NCBI GenBank assembly: GCA_965267485.1
Contig: OZ254080.1
Span: forward strand, 2,604,001 to 2,668,000
DNA from: JANQJA01 sp965267485
Lineage (GTDB): Bacteria > Pseudomonadota > Gammaproteobacteria > Pseudomonadales > Azotimanducaceae
Length of the DNA stretch: 64,000 nucleotides
Direction of reading: 5' to 3'
Part shown: one piece after another, positions 15,947 through 24,764 of the stretch
How the letters are laid out: the number at the start of each line of letters is the position of its first letter
Numbering within the stretch: position 1 is the stretch's first letter
Program-made: the position numbers and the translations under genes
Notes under the pieces: generated by a model
The model's input: the letters and a program-made list of their open reading frames with translations, nothing else
Databases searched by the model: none
What the model was told of the DNA's origin: nothing

Positions 15947-16402
15947 ATGATGATCACACGAACAGCAGCGCTTGCGACCGCCCTCGCCGTCGCCCTGCTC
16001 GCCTCGGCGCCCGCCGCCGCCAAGGACTACTTCTACAGCGGATTCTTCTCGAACGTTGCCGTGGGCGGTCACGACCCTGTCGCCTACTTCACTGACGGCA
16101 AGCCGGTAGAAGGGTCGAGCGAATTCACCACCGAATACAAGGGAGCGACGTTCCGGTTCGCCACCCGGGAGAACCTCGAGCAGTTCGAGGCAGACCCCGA
16201 CAGGTACGCGCCGCAATACGGCGGCTATTGCGCCTGGGCGGTCAGCCAGGGCTATACCGCCAAGGGTGATCCCTCGAACTGGACCATTGTCGACGGCAAG
16301 CTCTACCTGAACTACAACGATGACATTCAGCAGAAGTGGGAGCAGGATATTCCCGGATTCATCGAGAGTGCCAACGCGAACTGGCCTTCGGTGATCGACT
16401 AG
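15947..16402 (+). CDS. YHS-domain protein, exported
   Basis: 151 aa. The N terminus MMITRTAALATALAVALLASAPAAAK is a clear signal peptide. The YHS region has VAVGGHDPVAYFTDGKPVEG, ATFRFATRENLEQFEADPDR and YAPQYGGYCAWAVSQGY, where the Tyr/His/Ser-type and Cys residues are associated with metal binding in the family. The end, NWTIVDGKLYLNYNDDIQQKW, is typical of the secreted YHS proteins of proteobacteria. Function is unproven; metal or heme handling in the periplasm is an inference. Its TAG stop shares the palindrome CTAG with the stop of the convergent M48 gene. Confidence 0.88.
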   Translation: MMITRTAALATALAVALLASAPAAAKDYFYSGFFSNVAVGGHDPVAYFTDGKPVEGSSEFTTEYKGATFRFATRENLEQFEADPDRYAPQYGGYCAWAVSQGYTAKGDPSNWTIVDGKLYLNYNDDIQQKWEQDIPGFIESANANWPSVID

Positions 16403-18294
16403 CGAATCGGCGGCATGGGGCAATCGAGCGCGTCGGCGATGGCCCGTACGAGTTCCTTTTCTACCGGCGCGACCACACGATCTGCGGTGATGGTCGCGAT
16501 GCAGGCCTTGAGCAGTTTTGGTTTGCGCAGCGGCCGGAGATCCGCCAGGGTGTCGACGGCGTCGTTGAGTCGCGACAGCTGAAGCTCCGACTTCTGCGCC
16601 AGCGCGATGTCGAGCTCCAGCTCACGCCTTCCCGCCTCGAACGCAACCTCGGCAGGCACAGCAGCGTCTCCATCACTGTACGAGAGCATTGACAGCAGTG
16701 CCGCACATTCACTCGCCACCTCCTCCAGTGAGTCATGGCGCGGCGTTGAGCGCTTGCGGTCGAACGCGGCCTCGAGGTTGTGGAAGAGATACTTGCGCAG
16801 CGCCCACTCGGACAGAACGATCCTGTTGTCGGCACGAATCAGCGCATCGACGTTGGCGAGAAAGCGGTCATACTGGTCACGACTCAACTGCCGCAGTGAC
16901 GGCATGGCGAGTTCGAGGAGCGGCAGCCGCATCTCTGGCGTAATCTCCGTCGCCAGCGGCAACAGCTCACGGAAGCGCGCCAGTACGAAAACGTCTGCTG
17001 CGTCCTGAAGATGGTCCTGCTGGCGACTGCTGACAAGCGGGTCGCGGTCGAGCAGAACAAGATAGACGACGGCCCGCGCTGAATACGCTTCGCGCGCTGC
17101 GTCCGCCAGCGCGGCCGGGATCGCGCCCAACACGTCACGCGCCTGCTGCAGTTGGGCAGCTTCCGGTTGCCCGATTGACGCCAGCGCGGCCTCCGTATCA
17201 ATGCTGCCACTGCCCGCCTGAGGTGCCATCGCACTCACCTGCCCCTCACCGAATTCGCTGGTGGATGGTGCAGGCGGTGGCTCGGTAATGAAGCTGCCAT
17301 CCCAGTCCGGGTTGATCCGGGCAATGCGCTGTTTGAGCGGCGGATGGGTTGCCATGACCCGCGTGAACATCGTCGTCACCCCCTCGGAGAAGAATGCATG
17401 GCTCAGCTCCTCTGCCTCCGGATTGTCGACGACCGAACCTGCCGGATACCCGCCGATGCGCATCAGCGCACCGCCGATGCCCTGCGGGTTGCGGGTAAAC
17501 TGCACCGCCGAGGCATCGGCCAGGAACTCCCGCTGACGCGAGACGCCCGCCTTGATGACGCTGCCAAAGAACTTGCCGATGAAGCCGATCACGACGAGGC
17601 CAACCCCTAACGCCAACACGGCAACCCCGGCACCGTTATTGCGCCGCGAACCGCCGATCGCATACACGCGTCCGGGGCTCAGCAGAATCCGGCCGATGAC
17701 GGCGAGCATCAGGATGCCGAACAGCACCCCCATGAGGCGGATGTTGAGGCGCATGTCGCCGTTGAGGATGTGGCTGAACTCGTGGGCGATCACCCCCTGC
17801 AGCTGATCCCGATCGAGGTTCTCGATGGCACCCCGGGTGATACCGATCACGGCGTCGCCGGGTGAATACCCCGCGGCGAAGGCGTTGATCGCGTCGTCCT
17901 CGAGAATGTAAACCGGCGGGACCGGCGTACCCGATGCAATCGCCATCTCCTCCACCACATTGAGCAATCGCCTGAGCCTCAGATCGCCGCCATGATCGAC
18001 GACGAGCTTGCCCCCCATCATTCCGGCCACCGATTCGCCGCCCCCTGACAGTGACCAGATGCGGTAGAGGCTGCCGAGCCCGATGAACGCCACGACCACC
18101 ACCGATACGGTGAGGATCGTCTCCCAGGAGTAGCTGAACGGGGATTGCGCCATACGCGCCGTGTCAGAAAACTGCCAGACCGCGAACAGCAGGAGATTCG
18201 TGAGGAGCACGATGGAAAGCACCGCCAACACGAAGAAAATCACGAGCAGCTTCGTGTTGCGGCGCGACTCGTCCTGCGCCTCGAAAAAATCCAT
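16399..18294 (-). CDS. M48-family (HtpX-like) membrane zinc metalloprotease with a large C-terminal extension
   Basis: 631 aa, about twice the length of HtpX. There are two N-terminal membrane segments (about residues 15-42 and 58-78), the zinc motif HEFSHILNGD at 171-180, two more membrane segments (about 186-206 and 222-250) and the third ligand Glu in REFLADASAVQF. After PDWDGSFITEPPPAP comes a soluble 290-residue extension of helical character without a domain I recognise. The gene follows lemA by 14 bases, and LemA-M48 pairs of this kind are widespread. The role is probably turnover of membrane or envelope proteins, with LemA as partner. The extension may be an adaptor or regulatory domain. 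Confidence 0.9.
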   Translation of the reverse strand: MDFFEAQDESRRNTKLLVIFFVLAVLSIVLLTNLLLFAVWQFSDTARMAQSPFSYSWETILTVSVVVVAFIGLGSLYRIWSLSGGGESVAGMMGGKLVVDHGGDLRLRRLLNVVEEMAIASGTPVPPVYILEDDAINAFAAGYSPGDAVIGITRGAIENLDRDQLQGVIAHEFSHILNGDMRLNIRLMGVLFGILMLAVIGRILLSPGRVYAIGGSRRNNGAGVAVLALGVGLVVIGFIGKFFGSVIKAGVSRQREFLADASAVQFTRNPQGIGGALMRIGGYPAGSVVDNPEAEELSHAFFSEGVTTMFTRVMATHPPLKQRIARINPDWDGSFITEPPPAPSTSEFGEGQVSAMAPQAGSGSIDTEAALASIGQPEAAQLQQARDVLGAIPAALADAAREAYSARAVVYLVLLDRDPLVSSRQQDHLQDAADVFVLARFRELLPLATEITPEMRLPLLELAMPSLRQLSRDQYDRFLANVDALIRADNRIVLSEWALRKYLFHNLEAAFDRKRSTPRHDSLEEVASECAALLSMLSYSDGDAAVPAEVAFEAGRRELELDIALAQKSELQLSRLNDAVDTLADLRPLRKPKLLKACIATITADRVVAPVEKELVRAIADALDCPMPPIR

Positions 18295-18308
18295 TCAGCG
18301 AAACCGGA

Positions 18309-18905
18309 TCAGAACGAGACTTTCGGCGCTTCCTGGATCTGTTCGCTGTCCGCGAACTCGAGGAGCTCGGCATCGGTCCCGTGGCCGAAGAAACTGGCCA
18401 GGAAATTCTGCGGGAACGACTGCTTGTACGTGTTGTAGGCCATCACCTGATCATTGAACGCCTGGCGGGCGAACGCGATCTTGTTCTCGGTGCTGGTCAG
18501 CTCCTCGGTGAGCTGCATCATATTGGTGTTGGCCTTGAGATCGGGATAGGCCTCGACGAGCACGTTGAAGCGACCGAGCGCACCGGCCAGTGCCTGCTCC
18601 TGCGACGACAGCGCCTTCATCGCGGCAGGATCGCCCGGGTTGTCATGGGCGGCACTCAGCCCCCCCGCCGCCGCGTTCCGGGCTTCGATCACGGCTTCAA
18701 GTGTCTCGCGCTCGTGATCGAGATAGCCCTTGGCCGTTTCCACGAGGTTCGGGATGAGATCGTAGCGCCGCTTGAGCTGCACCTCGATCTGCGCGAAGGC
18801 GTTCTGGAAGCGATTCTTCAGTGCAACCAGCTGGTTGAAAATGGCAACCGCCCAGATGCCGCCGCCGATGACGACAACCCAGAAAATGATGGTCGAGATA
18901 TCCAT
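18309..18905 (-). CDS. lemA: LemA family protein
   Basis: 198 aa. A single N-terminal membrane helix (TIIFWVVVIGGGIWAVAIFN) is followed by the LemA signature LVALKNRFQNAFAQIEVQLK and RRYDLIPNLVETAKGYLDHE, and then a coiled helical domain with ALGRFNVLVEAYPDLKANTN and ARQAFNDQVMAYNTYKQSFP. These match LemA closely. LemA proteins are membrane-anchored helical bundles whose genes accompany M48 proteases or TPM-domain proteins. The downstream M48 gene and the upstream DUF1244 gene are on the same strand with gaps of 14 and 24 bases, suggesting one operon. Confidence 0.95.
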   Translation of the reverse strand: MDISTIIFWVVVIGGGIWAVAIFNQLVALKNRFQNAFAQIEVQLKRRYDLIPNLVETAKGYLDHERETLEAVIEARNAAAGGLSAAHDNPGDPAAMKALSSQEQALAGALGRFNVLVEAYPDLKANTNMMQLTEELTSTENKIAFARQAFNDQVMAYNTYKQSFPQNFLASFFGHGTDAELLEFADSEQIQEAPKVSF

Positions 18906-18929
18906 GTCGTGTCCTTTTTTCGGGCGTAC

Positions 18930-19175
18930 CTACTTCTGGTACTTCTCCTTCCACTCGGAATACGGCATACCGTAGACGGTCTGCCGCGCCTCTTCATAAT
19001 CCAGATCGATTCCTTTATCCTCTGCCGCCGCCTTGTACCACTTGGCGAGGCAGTTCCTGCAGAAGCCGGCGAGATTCATCAGGTCGATATTCTGAACGTC
19101 CTTGTTGTCGTCGAGGTGCTCGAGCAAGCGCCGGAACGCCGCAGCTTCGATCTCGGTTTTGGTCTGTTCTTCCAT
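18930..19175 (-). CDS. DUF1244 family small protein
   Basis: 81 aa. The family signature is visible as AAAFRRLLEHLDDNKDVQNI, DLMNLAGFCRNCLAKWY and the end MPYSEWKEKYQ. The Cys pair (CRNC) is conserved in the family. Structures of relatives exist as helical dimers, but function is unknown to me. The gene overlaps nothing, starts 37 bases from the divergent rapA gene and leads the lemA-M48 genes. Co-expression with LemA and the protease is plausible but may be only positional. Confidence 0.9.
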   Translation of the reverse strand: MEEQTKTEIEAAAFRRLLEHLDDNKDVQNIDLMNLAGFCRNCLAKWYKAAAEDKGIDLDYEEARQTVYGMPYSEWKEKYQK

Positions 19176-19212
19176 CGAATCACTCCAGATAACGCAATGG
19201 CGTCACTTTAAC

Positions 19213-21975
19213 ATGTCGGATTTCAAAACAGGCCAAAAGTGGATCAGCAACGCCGAGCCGGAACTCGGCATGGGCCGCATCATCCGGATCGACGAGCGTA
19301 CGGTATCGCTTTACTTCGACGCCGCCGCCGAAGAACGCATGTACGCCCGTGCCCAGGCGCCGCTGACCCGCGTCCGCTTCAATCCGGGTGACCGGGTGGC
19401 GACGCAGGATGGCATCGCCATTACCGTCACGAGCCTTGTCGACCGCGATGGCATCATCGTCTACCACGGCGACTATCAGGGCACGAACACCGCCGTCGTT
19501 GAAACGGAACTCGACGCCAACGTCCGGTTCTCGAAGCCCGAGGATCGCCTGTTCACCCGGCAGATCGACGACAACGCCTGGTTCAACCTTCGCTATCACT
19601 CTGCGGCGCAGCGGGCGCGGCTATCCGAGGCAAGGGCGAGAGGATTGTATGGCCCGCGCGTGGCCCCGATTCCGCACCAGCTCTACATTGGCGCCGAGGT
19701 TGCTGCCCGATTTGCACCCCGCGTCCTGCTGGCCGACGAGGTGGGTCTCGGCAAAACCATCGAGGCCGGTCTGATCCTGCATCAGCAACTCCAGACCGGG
19801 CGTGCCGGACGCGTGCTGATCATCGTGCCGCCCGCGCTGACGTTCCAGTGGTTCGTCGAACTGATCCGGCGTTTCAATCTGCAGTTCGCGGTGCTCGACG
19901 AAGCGCGATGCCTCGATATCGTCGCTGACAACCTGCCGGAGCAGGATGAAGAAGCCATCTATAACCCCTTCGACGCACAGCAACTCGTCCTGTGCTCGCT
20001 CGATCTGTTCACGGGCAATCCTGACCGTGTTGCCGAGGCCGCCCAGGCCGAGTGGGACCTCGTGATTGTTGATGAAGCACATCACCTGACGTGGGCACCC
20101 GGGGACGCCTCAACGGAATATGAAGTCGTCGAGCAGATTTCGCGCGCCTCGAAAGGGCTGCTCCTTTTGACAGCAACGCCCGAACAGCTCGGGCGCGCCG
20201 GTCATTTCGCCCGGCTGCGACTGCTGGACCCGAGCCGGTTCCACGATTTTGACGCCTTTCTCGAAGAGGAAGCCCGCTTCGAGCACATCGCTGACGCGGT
20301 GAACCGGCTCTTGACCGCACAGGATGCCGATCGCGCGAGAAGCGAGATCCGGCAACAGCTCGGCGCTGATGATTCCGCAACCGATGATGACCTGATCGAC
20401 GCCCTGCTCGATCGTCATGGCACGGGCCGCGTGCTGTTCCGGAACGTACGCTCGTCCGTCGCGGGCTTTCCTGCGCGCGTGCCGCTGCCCGTTACGATCG
20501 AGGGAGACGAGGAGCAGCGGATCGCCTGGCTGCTCGACATGCTCGACGACCGGCCCGCCGACAAGTTTCTGCTCATCTGCGCGCGGCGCGAGGATGCCAT
20601 TGCCTTGGGTGGCCGCCTGGAGACCCGAACCGACATCCGCTTCGCCCTCTTTCATGAGGCCATGGATCTGGTCGCCCGCGACCGGGCTGCGGCATGGTTC
20701 GCTGACACCGACCGCGGCGCACAGCTCCTGATCTGCTCGGAGATTGGCTCCGAGGGACGCAACTTCCAGTTCGCCAGCAATCTCGTGCTGTTCGATCTGC
20801 CCCGCAGCCCCGATCTGCTGGAACAACGCATCGGAAGACTCGACCGTATCGGCCAGCTTCGGGACGTGCACATCCACATCCCGATGCTTGCGGATTCCGC
20901 GATGGCGAGGCGATTCCGCTGGTACCACGAAGGGCTCGCCGCCTTCGAGCGACCGAACCCGGTCGCACAGTCGCTCTACGATTCACTGGCCGACGAACTC
21001 GAGCCTGCCATCGAAACAGGCGACGGGCTGGATGACCTGATCGAGCGCACCGTCACGCAGAACCGCGAACGCCTGGATGCGGTCAATCGGGGCCGGGATC
21101 GCCTGCTTGAGCTGAACTCCCACCGGCCCGGGGTGTCCGCCGAAATCGTCGCCGACATCGCCGAACACGAAGGTGGCGCCGCGCTTGAGGACTACATGGA
21201 GCGATCATTCGAAGCCTGGCAGCTGGAGTCGGAGCCGCTCGGCGATCACGTCTTTCTCGTCAAACCGACCGAGGGCATGGTTCGCAACTTCTCGGCGAGC
21301 CTCGAGACGCAGGATCACTTTCATTACCCGGAGTTGCCGGACGATGGCATTCGCATCACCTACGACCGGGACACCGCCCTCGCCCGTGAAGATGTCCAGT
21401 TCTTCACCTGGGAGCATCCGATGGTGCAGCAGGCGATTGATCTCTCGACGACAGATACGACCGGCAACAGCGCGATGATCGCGATCAGGCACCCCGAGAT
21501 TCCCTCCGGTACGCTGCTCGTGGAAACGCTTCATCTGGTGGACTGCATCGCCCCTGCCGAACTGGGCGTCGACCGGTTTCTGCCGCCGCGTATCGTCCGC
21601 GATGTCGTCGCGCCCAATCTCGCCAGCGTTGCTGCCAATCTGCCGTGGGACGAGTTCACCGAGGAACAGCTCGACGTTGACCGCACGGCACTCTACCGAC
21701 TGCTGGACTCACAGCGGGACGGACTGCAGAAGATGATCGGGGCCGCCCGGGAACGCGCAACAGAAGCACTGACCGGACTGAAGGCACAGGCATCGGACAA
21801 GGCAGCCACCGCCTATGCCAACGAGATCAGTCGGCTGCGCGCGCTGGCAGACGTCAACCCCAATGTCAGGCCGGAAGAAATCGAGTTTCTGGAAGCCGCC
21901 CGGGACCTCACCGGCGATGCCATCGCGTCTGCTGATGTCCGGCTTGATGCCATTCGGGTGATTGTGGCCGGCTAG
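19213..21975 (+). CDS. rapA: RNA polymerase-associated ATPase RapA (HepA)
   Basis: 920 aa from the ATG at 19213 (MSDFKTGQKWISNAEPELGM); codons upstream lie over the divergent gene and are not conserved. The N-terminal part is the Tudor-like RapA domain (GDRVATQDGIAITVTSLVDR). The Swi2/Snf2 ATPase has LLADEVGLGKTIEAG (Walker A) and VIVDEAHHLTW (DEAH box), and the C lobe has GSEGRNFQFASNLVLFDLPR and LLEQRIGRLDRIGQ. E. coli RapA is 968 aa. RapA binds RNA polymerase and rescues stalled or post-termination complexes. The gene is convergent with the FKBP gene, their stops lying side by side. Confidence 0.95.
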   Translation: MSDFKTGQKWISNAEPELGMGRIIRIDERTVSLYFDAAAEERMYARAQAPLTRVRFNPGDRVATQDGIAITVTSLVDRDGIIVYHGDYQGTNTAVVETELDANVRFSKPEDRLFTRQIDDNAWFNLRYHSAAQRARLSEARARGLYGPRVAPIPHQLYIGAEVAARFAPRVLLADEVGLGKTIEAGLILHQQLQTGRAGRVLIIVPPALTFQWFVELIRRFNLQFAVLDEARCLDIVADNLPEQDEEAIYNPFDAQQLVLCSLDLFTGNPDRVAEAAQAEWDLVIVDEAHHLTWAPGDASTEYEVVEQISRASKGLLLLTATPEQLGRAGHFARLRLLDPSRFHDFDAFLEEEARFEHIADAVNRLLTAQDADRARSEIRQQLGADDSATDDDLIDALLDRHGTGRVLFRNVRSSVAGFPARVPLPVTIEGDEEQRIAWLLDMLDDRPADKFLLICARREDAIALGGRLETRTDIRFALFHEAMDLVARDRAAAWFADTDRGAQLLICSEIGSEGRNFQFASNLVLFDLPRSPDLLEQRIGRLDRIGQLRDVHIHIPMLADSAMARRFRWYHEGLAAFERPNPVAQSLYDSLADELEPAIETGDGLDDLIERTVTQNRERLDAVNRGRDRLLELNSHRPGVSAEIVADIAEHEGGAALEDYMERSFEAWQLESEPLGDHVFLVKPTEGMVRNFSASLETQDHFHYPELPDDGIRITYDRDTALAREDVQFFTWEHPMVQQAIDLSTTDTTGNSAMIAIRHPEIPSGTLLVETLHLVDCIAPAELGVDRFLPPRIVRDVVAPNLASVAANLPWDEFTEEQLDVDRTALYRLLDSQRDGLQKMIGAARERATEALTGLKAQASDKAATAYANEISRLRALADVNPNVRPEEIEFLEAARDLTGDAIASADVRLDAIRVIVAG

Positions 21976-22443
21976 CTAGGCGTCGGGCGTCCGCGGCGGT
22001 GCCACTTCGAGATCTTCCTCAGTGGCTTCGCGCACCTCGAGTACCTTGATGTCGAACCGGAACGTCACGCCGGCAAGCGGATGGTTGCCGTCAATCGTGA
22101 CGCCATCATCGCTGACGTCGACCACCCTGACGACCTGGGTTTCGTCGCCGGACCCGACCTGAAAGATCATGCCGACCTCGATTTCCTCGACGTCGGCATT
22201 GATCATGTCGGCACCAACGGTGCGAATCAGCGAGCGCTGCGGCCAACCGTAAGCGTCTTCGGGCGGAATCGTCACCTCGAATTCGTCACCGACATCGCGC
22301 CCGGTGACCGCGCGCTCGAGGCCCGCCATCATGCGGCCGTCACCCTCGACGAACCAGAGCGCTTCACCGCCTTGCGAGGAATCGACGACCTCACCCTCGG
22401 GATTTCGGATCGCATAATCGAACCGGTAATAGCGTCGTGTCAT
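21976..22443 (-). CDS. SlyD-like FKBP-type peptidyl-prolyl cis-trans isomerase
   Basis: 155 aa. FKBP half: FDYAIRNPEGEVVDSSQGGE, GDGRMMAGLERAVTGRDVGDE and VTIPPEDAYGWPQ; then an insert-in-flap chaperone domain and the return strand DGVTIDGNHPLAGVTFRFDI, the hallmark of SlyD. Unlike E. coli SlyD there is no His/Cys-rich nickel-binding tail; the C terminus is EDLEVAPPRTPDA. It should be a cytosolic folding catalyst. The gene starts 6 bases after the mannosyltransferase-like gene and is probably co-transcribed with it. Confidence 0.92.
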   Translation of the reverse strand: MTRRYYRFDYAIRNPEGEVVDSSQGGEALWFVEGDGRMMAGLERAVTGRDVGDEFEVTIPPEDAYGWPQRSLIRTVGADMINADVEEIEVGMIFQVGSGDETQVVRVVDVSDDGVTIDGNHPLAGVTFRFDIKVLEVREATEEDLEVAPPRTPDA

Positions 22444-22449
22444 GGGCCG

Positions 22450-23514
22450 CTACTCTACCATAGCGAGCCAGTCTGCCCGCTGCGCCGGCCAGCGAAGTGC
22501 AGAGACATCGACGGGGCCTGGCACCACACCTTCGTTCACCTGTTGGCAAATCGCGATGAGCCGCGCGATCGCGTCATCGGCGTCGGCATAAAGCGATGCC
22601 TGCGGTACGAACTCAGGGTAAGCCAGCCGATTCGGAACCAGCGGCCAGCAACCGCTGGCCATCGCCTCCAGCACAGCGAGACCCTGGAACTCGTGTTGCG
22701 CCGTCGACAGCACGACGTGGCTGCGCGCAAGGACATCGAGATATTCCGTGCGCGGCAGAAAGCCCTCCGACCCGAGCCGACCTGCCGCCGCCAGTCGCGC
22801 CAGTGCCTCGCGGATCGGCGCCGGTACCTCGCGAAACGGCTGTCCAACGAGGTGGAAGACGAAGCGGACTTCGGCGGCGAGCAGCCCGTCGACAATCGTG
22901 AGCAAGTCGCCCGGCCCCTTGTCGAATTCCCAGCGGTGATTCCACACGATGTGCGCGTCGCCGGCATGCTTTGCCGGATCCGCGGCGAAACAGTCGTCTG
23001 TCAGCGGAACCGGCAGCACCCTGCTCACGCGGGCGATCCGTTCGACCGTGCCAGCCGGCACGCCGTCAGGCATCCTTGCCAGCAATTCGCGGGCACCCTC
23101 GAGACAGGTCCGGCGGTTGTAGTCCGAATTGAACACGACGTGATCAGCCGCGAGCGCGGTGTAGATGCTCGTGATCTGCCGCTCGACCCGGTGCGCGGGT
23201 TCACCGCGGTCCGGCGGGTAAGCAAACTGGTTCTCGTGGAAGTAGACGATATTCGGGCACGCCGCGATGCCGGGCGCGAGACCGCGCAGTGCCGAGAGAT
23301 CGGTCATGGAGGTGGCAATCACGGCATCCCAGGGCCTTGCGAGCTCCGGTCGTTGCGACAGGGTGAGACTGTTTCCCCGGACGCGCCATGAGAAGTGCCG
23401 CGGCGGCAGGCTGACCGCGGTGATGTCCCATTCCGGCATTGCCGCGGCGAGCCCCTCACGCCAGTAGCAATGGCTCAGCGCATCGTAGGGCGACAGCACG
23501 AGGACGTTCTTCAT
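22450..23514 (-). CDS. tRNA-queuosine alpha-mannosyltransferase-like glycosyltransferase (QTMAN/GTDC1 family, formerly DUF3524)
   Basis: 354 aa from the ATG at 23514 (MKNVLVLSPYDALSHCYWRE). The reading frame stays open much further upstream, but that part overlaps the divergent reductase gene. The N-terminal domain has FSWRVRGNSLTL and, at residues 91-100, YFHENQFAYP, the signature of the family whose vertebrate member adds mannose to queuosine of tRNA-Asp. The C-terminal GT-B half has IVWNHRWEFDKGP, TAQHEFQGLAVLEAMASGCW and PNRLAYPE, the nucleotide-sugar-binding region. The bacterial family is annotated by homology; whether it modifies tRNA here is an inference. It is 27 bases from the divergent reductase start. 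Confidence 0.88.
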   Translation of the reverse strand: MKNVLVLSPYDALSHCYWREGLAAAMPEWDITAVSLPPRHFSWRVRGNSLTLSQRPELARPWDAVIATSMTDLSALRGLAPGIAACPNIVYFHENQFAYPPDRGEPAHRVERQITSIYTALAADHVVFNSDYNRRTCLEGARELLARMPDGVPAGTVERIARVSRVLPVPLTDDCFAADPAKHAGDAHIVWNHRWEFDKGPGDLLTIVDGLLAAEVRFVFHLVGQPFREVPAPIREALARLAAAGRLGSEGFLPRTEYLDVLARSHVVLSTAQHEFQGLAVLEAMASGCWPLVPNRLAYPEFVPQASLYADADDAIARLIAICQQVNEGVVPGPVDVSALRWPAQRADWLAMVE

Positions 23515-23541
23515 GGCCCGGCATGGTGTAGAATCCCGGGC

Positions 23542-24750
23542 ATGAGCGCAATCGTAATTATCGGGGCCGGACAGGCCGCAGGACAGGCCGCCGCTAGCCT
23601 CCGACAGGAAGGCTATGACGGCGAAATCATCATGCTCGGCGACGAGCCGCATCCGCCGTATCAGCGACCACCGCTGTCGAAGGAATACCTCTCGGGCAAG
23701 TTTGGCCTCGAGAAGGTCTACGTTCGGCCGGAGAAGTTCTACGCGGACAAGAACATTGATATCCGCACCGGTACGCGCGTCACGGCGATCGACCGGGAGG
23801 CGAAGACCGTCACGACGGCGGCCGGCGAAACGATTCCGTACGAGAAGCTCCTGATCGCGACCGGCAGCCGGCCGCGCATCCTGGGCACCCAGGGCAGCGA
23901 TCTCGAGGGCATCTACTACCTCCGCACCATTACCGACGTCGACGCCATCCGGGGCGCGCTCGATACCGCAAAGTCGGCGGTCATCGTTGGCGGCGGCTAC
24001 ATCGGGCTCGAAGTCGCTGCGGTCGCCAAGACCCTTGGGGTCGACGTCAGCGTGCTCGAGATGGAAGACCGTATTCTCCAGCGCGTCACCACGCCCGAGA
24101 TGAGTGAGTACTATGACAGCCTCCATACCGGACGCGGCGTCAGGATCCTCAAGAACACGACGGTCAGCGGATTCGAGGGCGAAGGCCGGGTCGAGCGCGT
24201 ACTGTGCGGCGACGGCAGCAAGATCGACGCCGACATGGTCATCATCGGCATCGGGATCATCCCCAACGTCGAACTCGCCCAGGAAGCCGGTCTCGACGTC
24301 GACAACGGCATCGTTGTCGATGACCACTGCCGCACTTCCGACCCGGATATCTACGCGGCCGGTGACTGCACCAACCACCCGAACCCGCTGCTGGGCCGCA
24401 GGCTCCGGCTCGAATCCGTGCCCAACGCCATGGAACAGGCGCGCGTCGCCTGCGCCAACATGCTGGGTGGCGACAAGGTCTACGAGTCGGTGCCCTGGTT
24501 CTGGTCCGACCAGTACGAACTCAAGCTGCAGATGGTCGGCTTCTCGTCTGACGGTGACACCCAGATCCTGCGCGGCGACAAGGAGGCCAACCAGTTCGCG
24601 GTCTTCTACCTCAAGGACGGCGCCGTCGTCGCGGTCGATGCCGTCAACAGCCCGCGGGAATTCATGGTGTGCAAGCAGCTTTACGGCAAGCAGGTCGACC
24701 CGGAGGCACTGGCCGACCCGGAGACTGACCTCAAGACACTCATCAAATAG
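23542..24750 (+). CDS. FAD-dependent ferredoxin/rubredoxin reductase-type oxidoreductase
   Basis: 402 aa from the ATG at 23542. The FAD-binding Rossmann motif is IVIIGAGQAAGQAAASLRQE, then PPYQRPPLSKEYLSGK, the NAD-binding motif VIVGGGYIGLEVAAVAKTLG, and IYAAGDCTNHPNPLLGRRLR near the second FAD contact. The C-terminal part (PWFWSDQYELKLQMVG) is the normal reductase C-terminal domain. These are the landmarks of putidaredoxin-reductase/rhodocoxin-reductase-type enzymes that pass electrons from NADH to a [2Fe-2S] ferredoxin for a P450 or dioxygenase. No ferredoxin gene is adjacent. The CYP153-like P450 10 kb away is a possible client (inference). Confidence 0.93.
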   Translation: MSAIVIIGAGQAAGQAAASLRQEGYDGEIIMLGDEPHPPYQRPPLSKEYLSGKFGLEKVYVRPEKFYADKNIDIRTGTRVTAIDREAKTVTTAAGETIPYEKLLIATGSRPRILGTQGSDLEGIYYLRTITDVDAIRGALDTAKSAVIVGGGYIGLEVAAVAKTLGVDVSVLEMEDRILQRVTTPEMSEYYDSLHTGRGVRILKNTTVSGFEGEGRVERVLCGDGSKIDADMVIIGIGIIPNVELAQEAGLDVDNGIVVDDHCRTSDPDIYAAGDCTNHPNPLLGRRLRLESVPNAMEQARVACANMLGGDKVYESVPWFWSDQYELKLQMVGFSSDGDTQILRGDKEANQFAVFYLKDGAVVAVDAVNSPREFMVCKQLYGKQVDPEALADPETDLKTLIK

Positions 24751-24764
24751 CCAGCCAGGATTCG

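Noticed and set aside
22081..23391. Plus-strand frame over the SlyD-like FKBP and the mannosyltransferase-like gene
   Set aside because: It is antisense to two genes with convincing motifs.
23515..24378. N-terminal extension of the mannosyltransferase-like frame on the minus strand
   Set aside because: It lies antisense to the reductase gene, and the conserved protein begins MKNVLVLSPYDALSH at 23514. The extra 288 residues have no family features.
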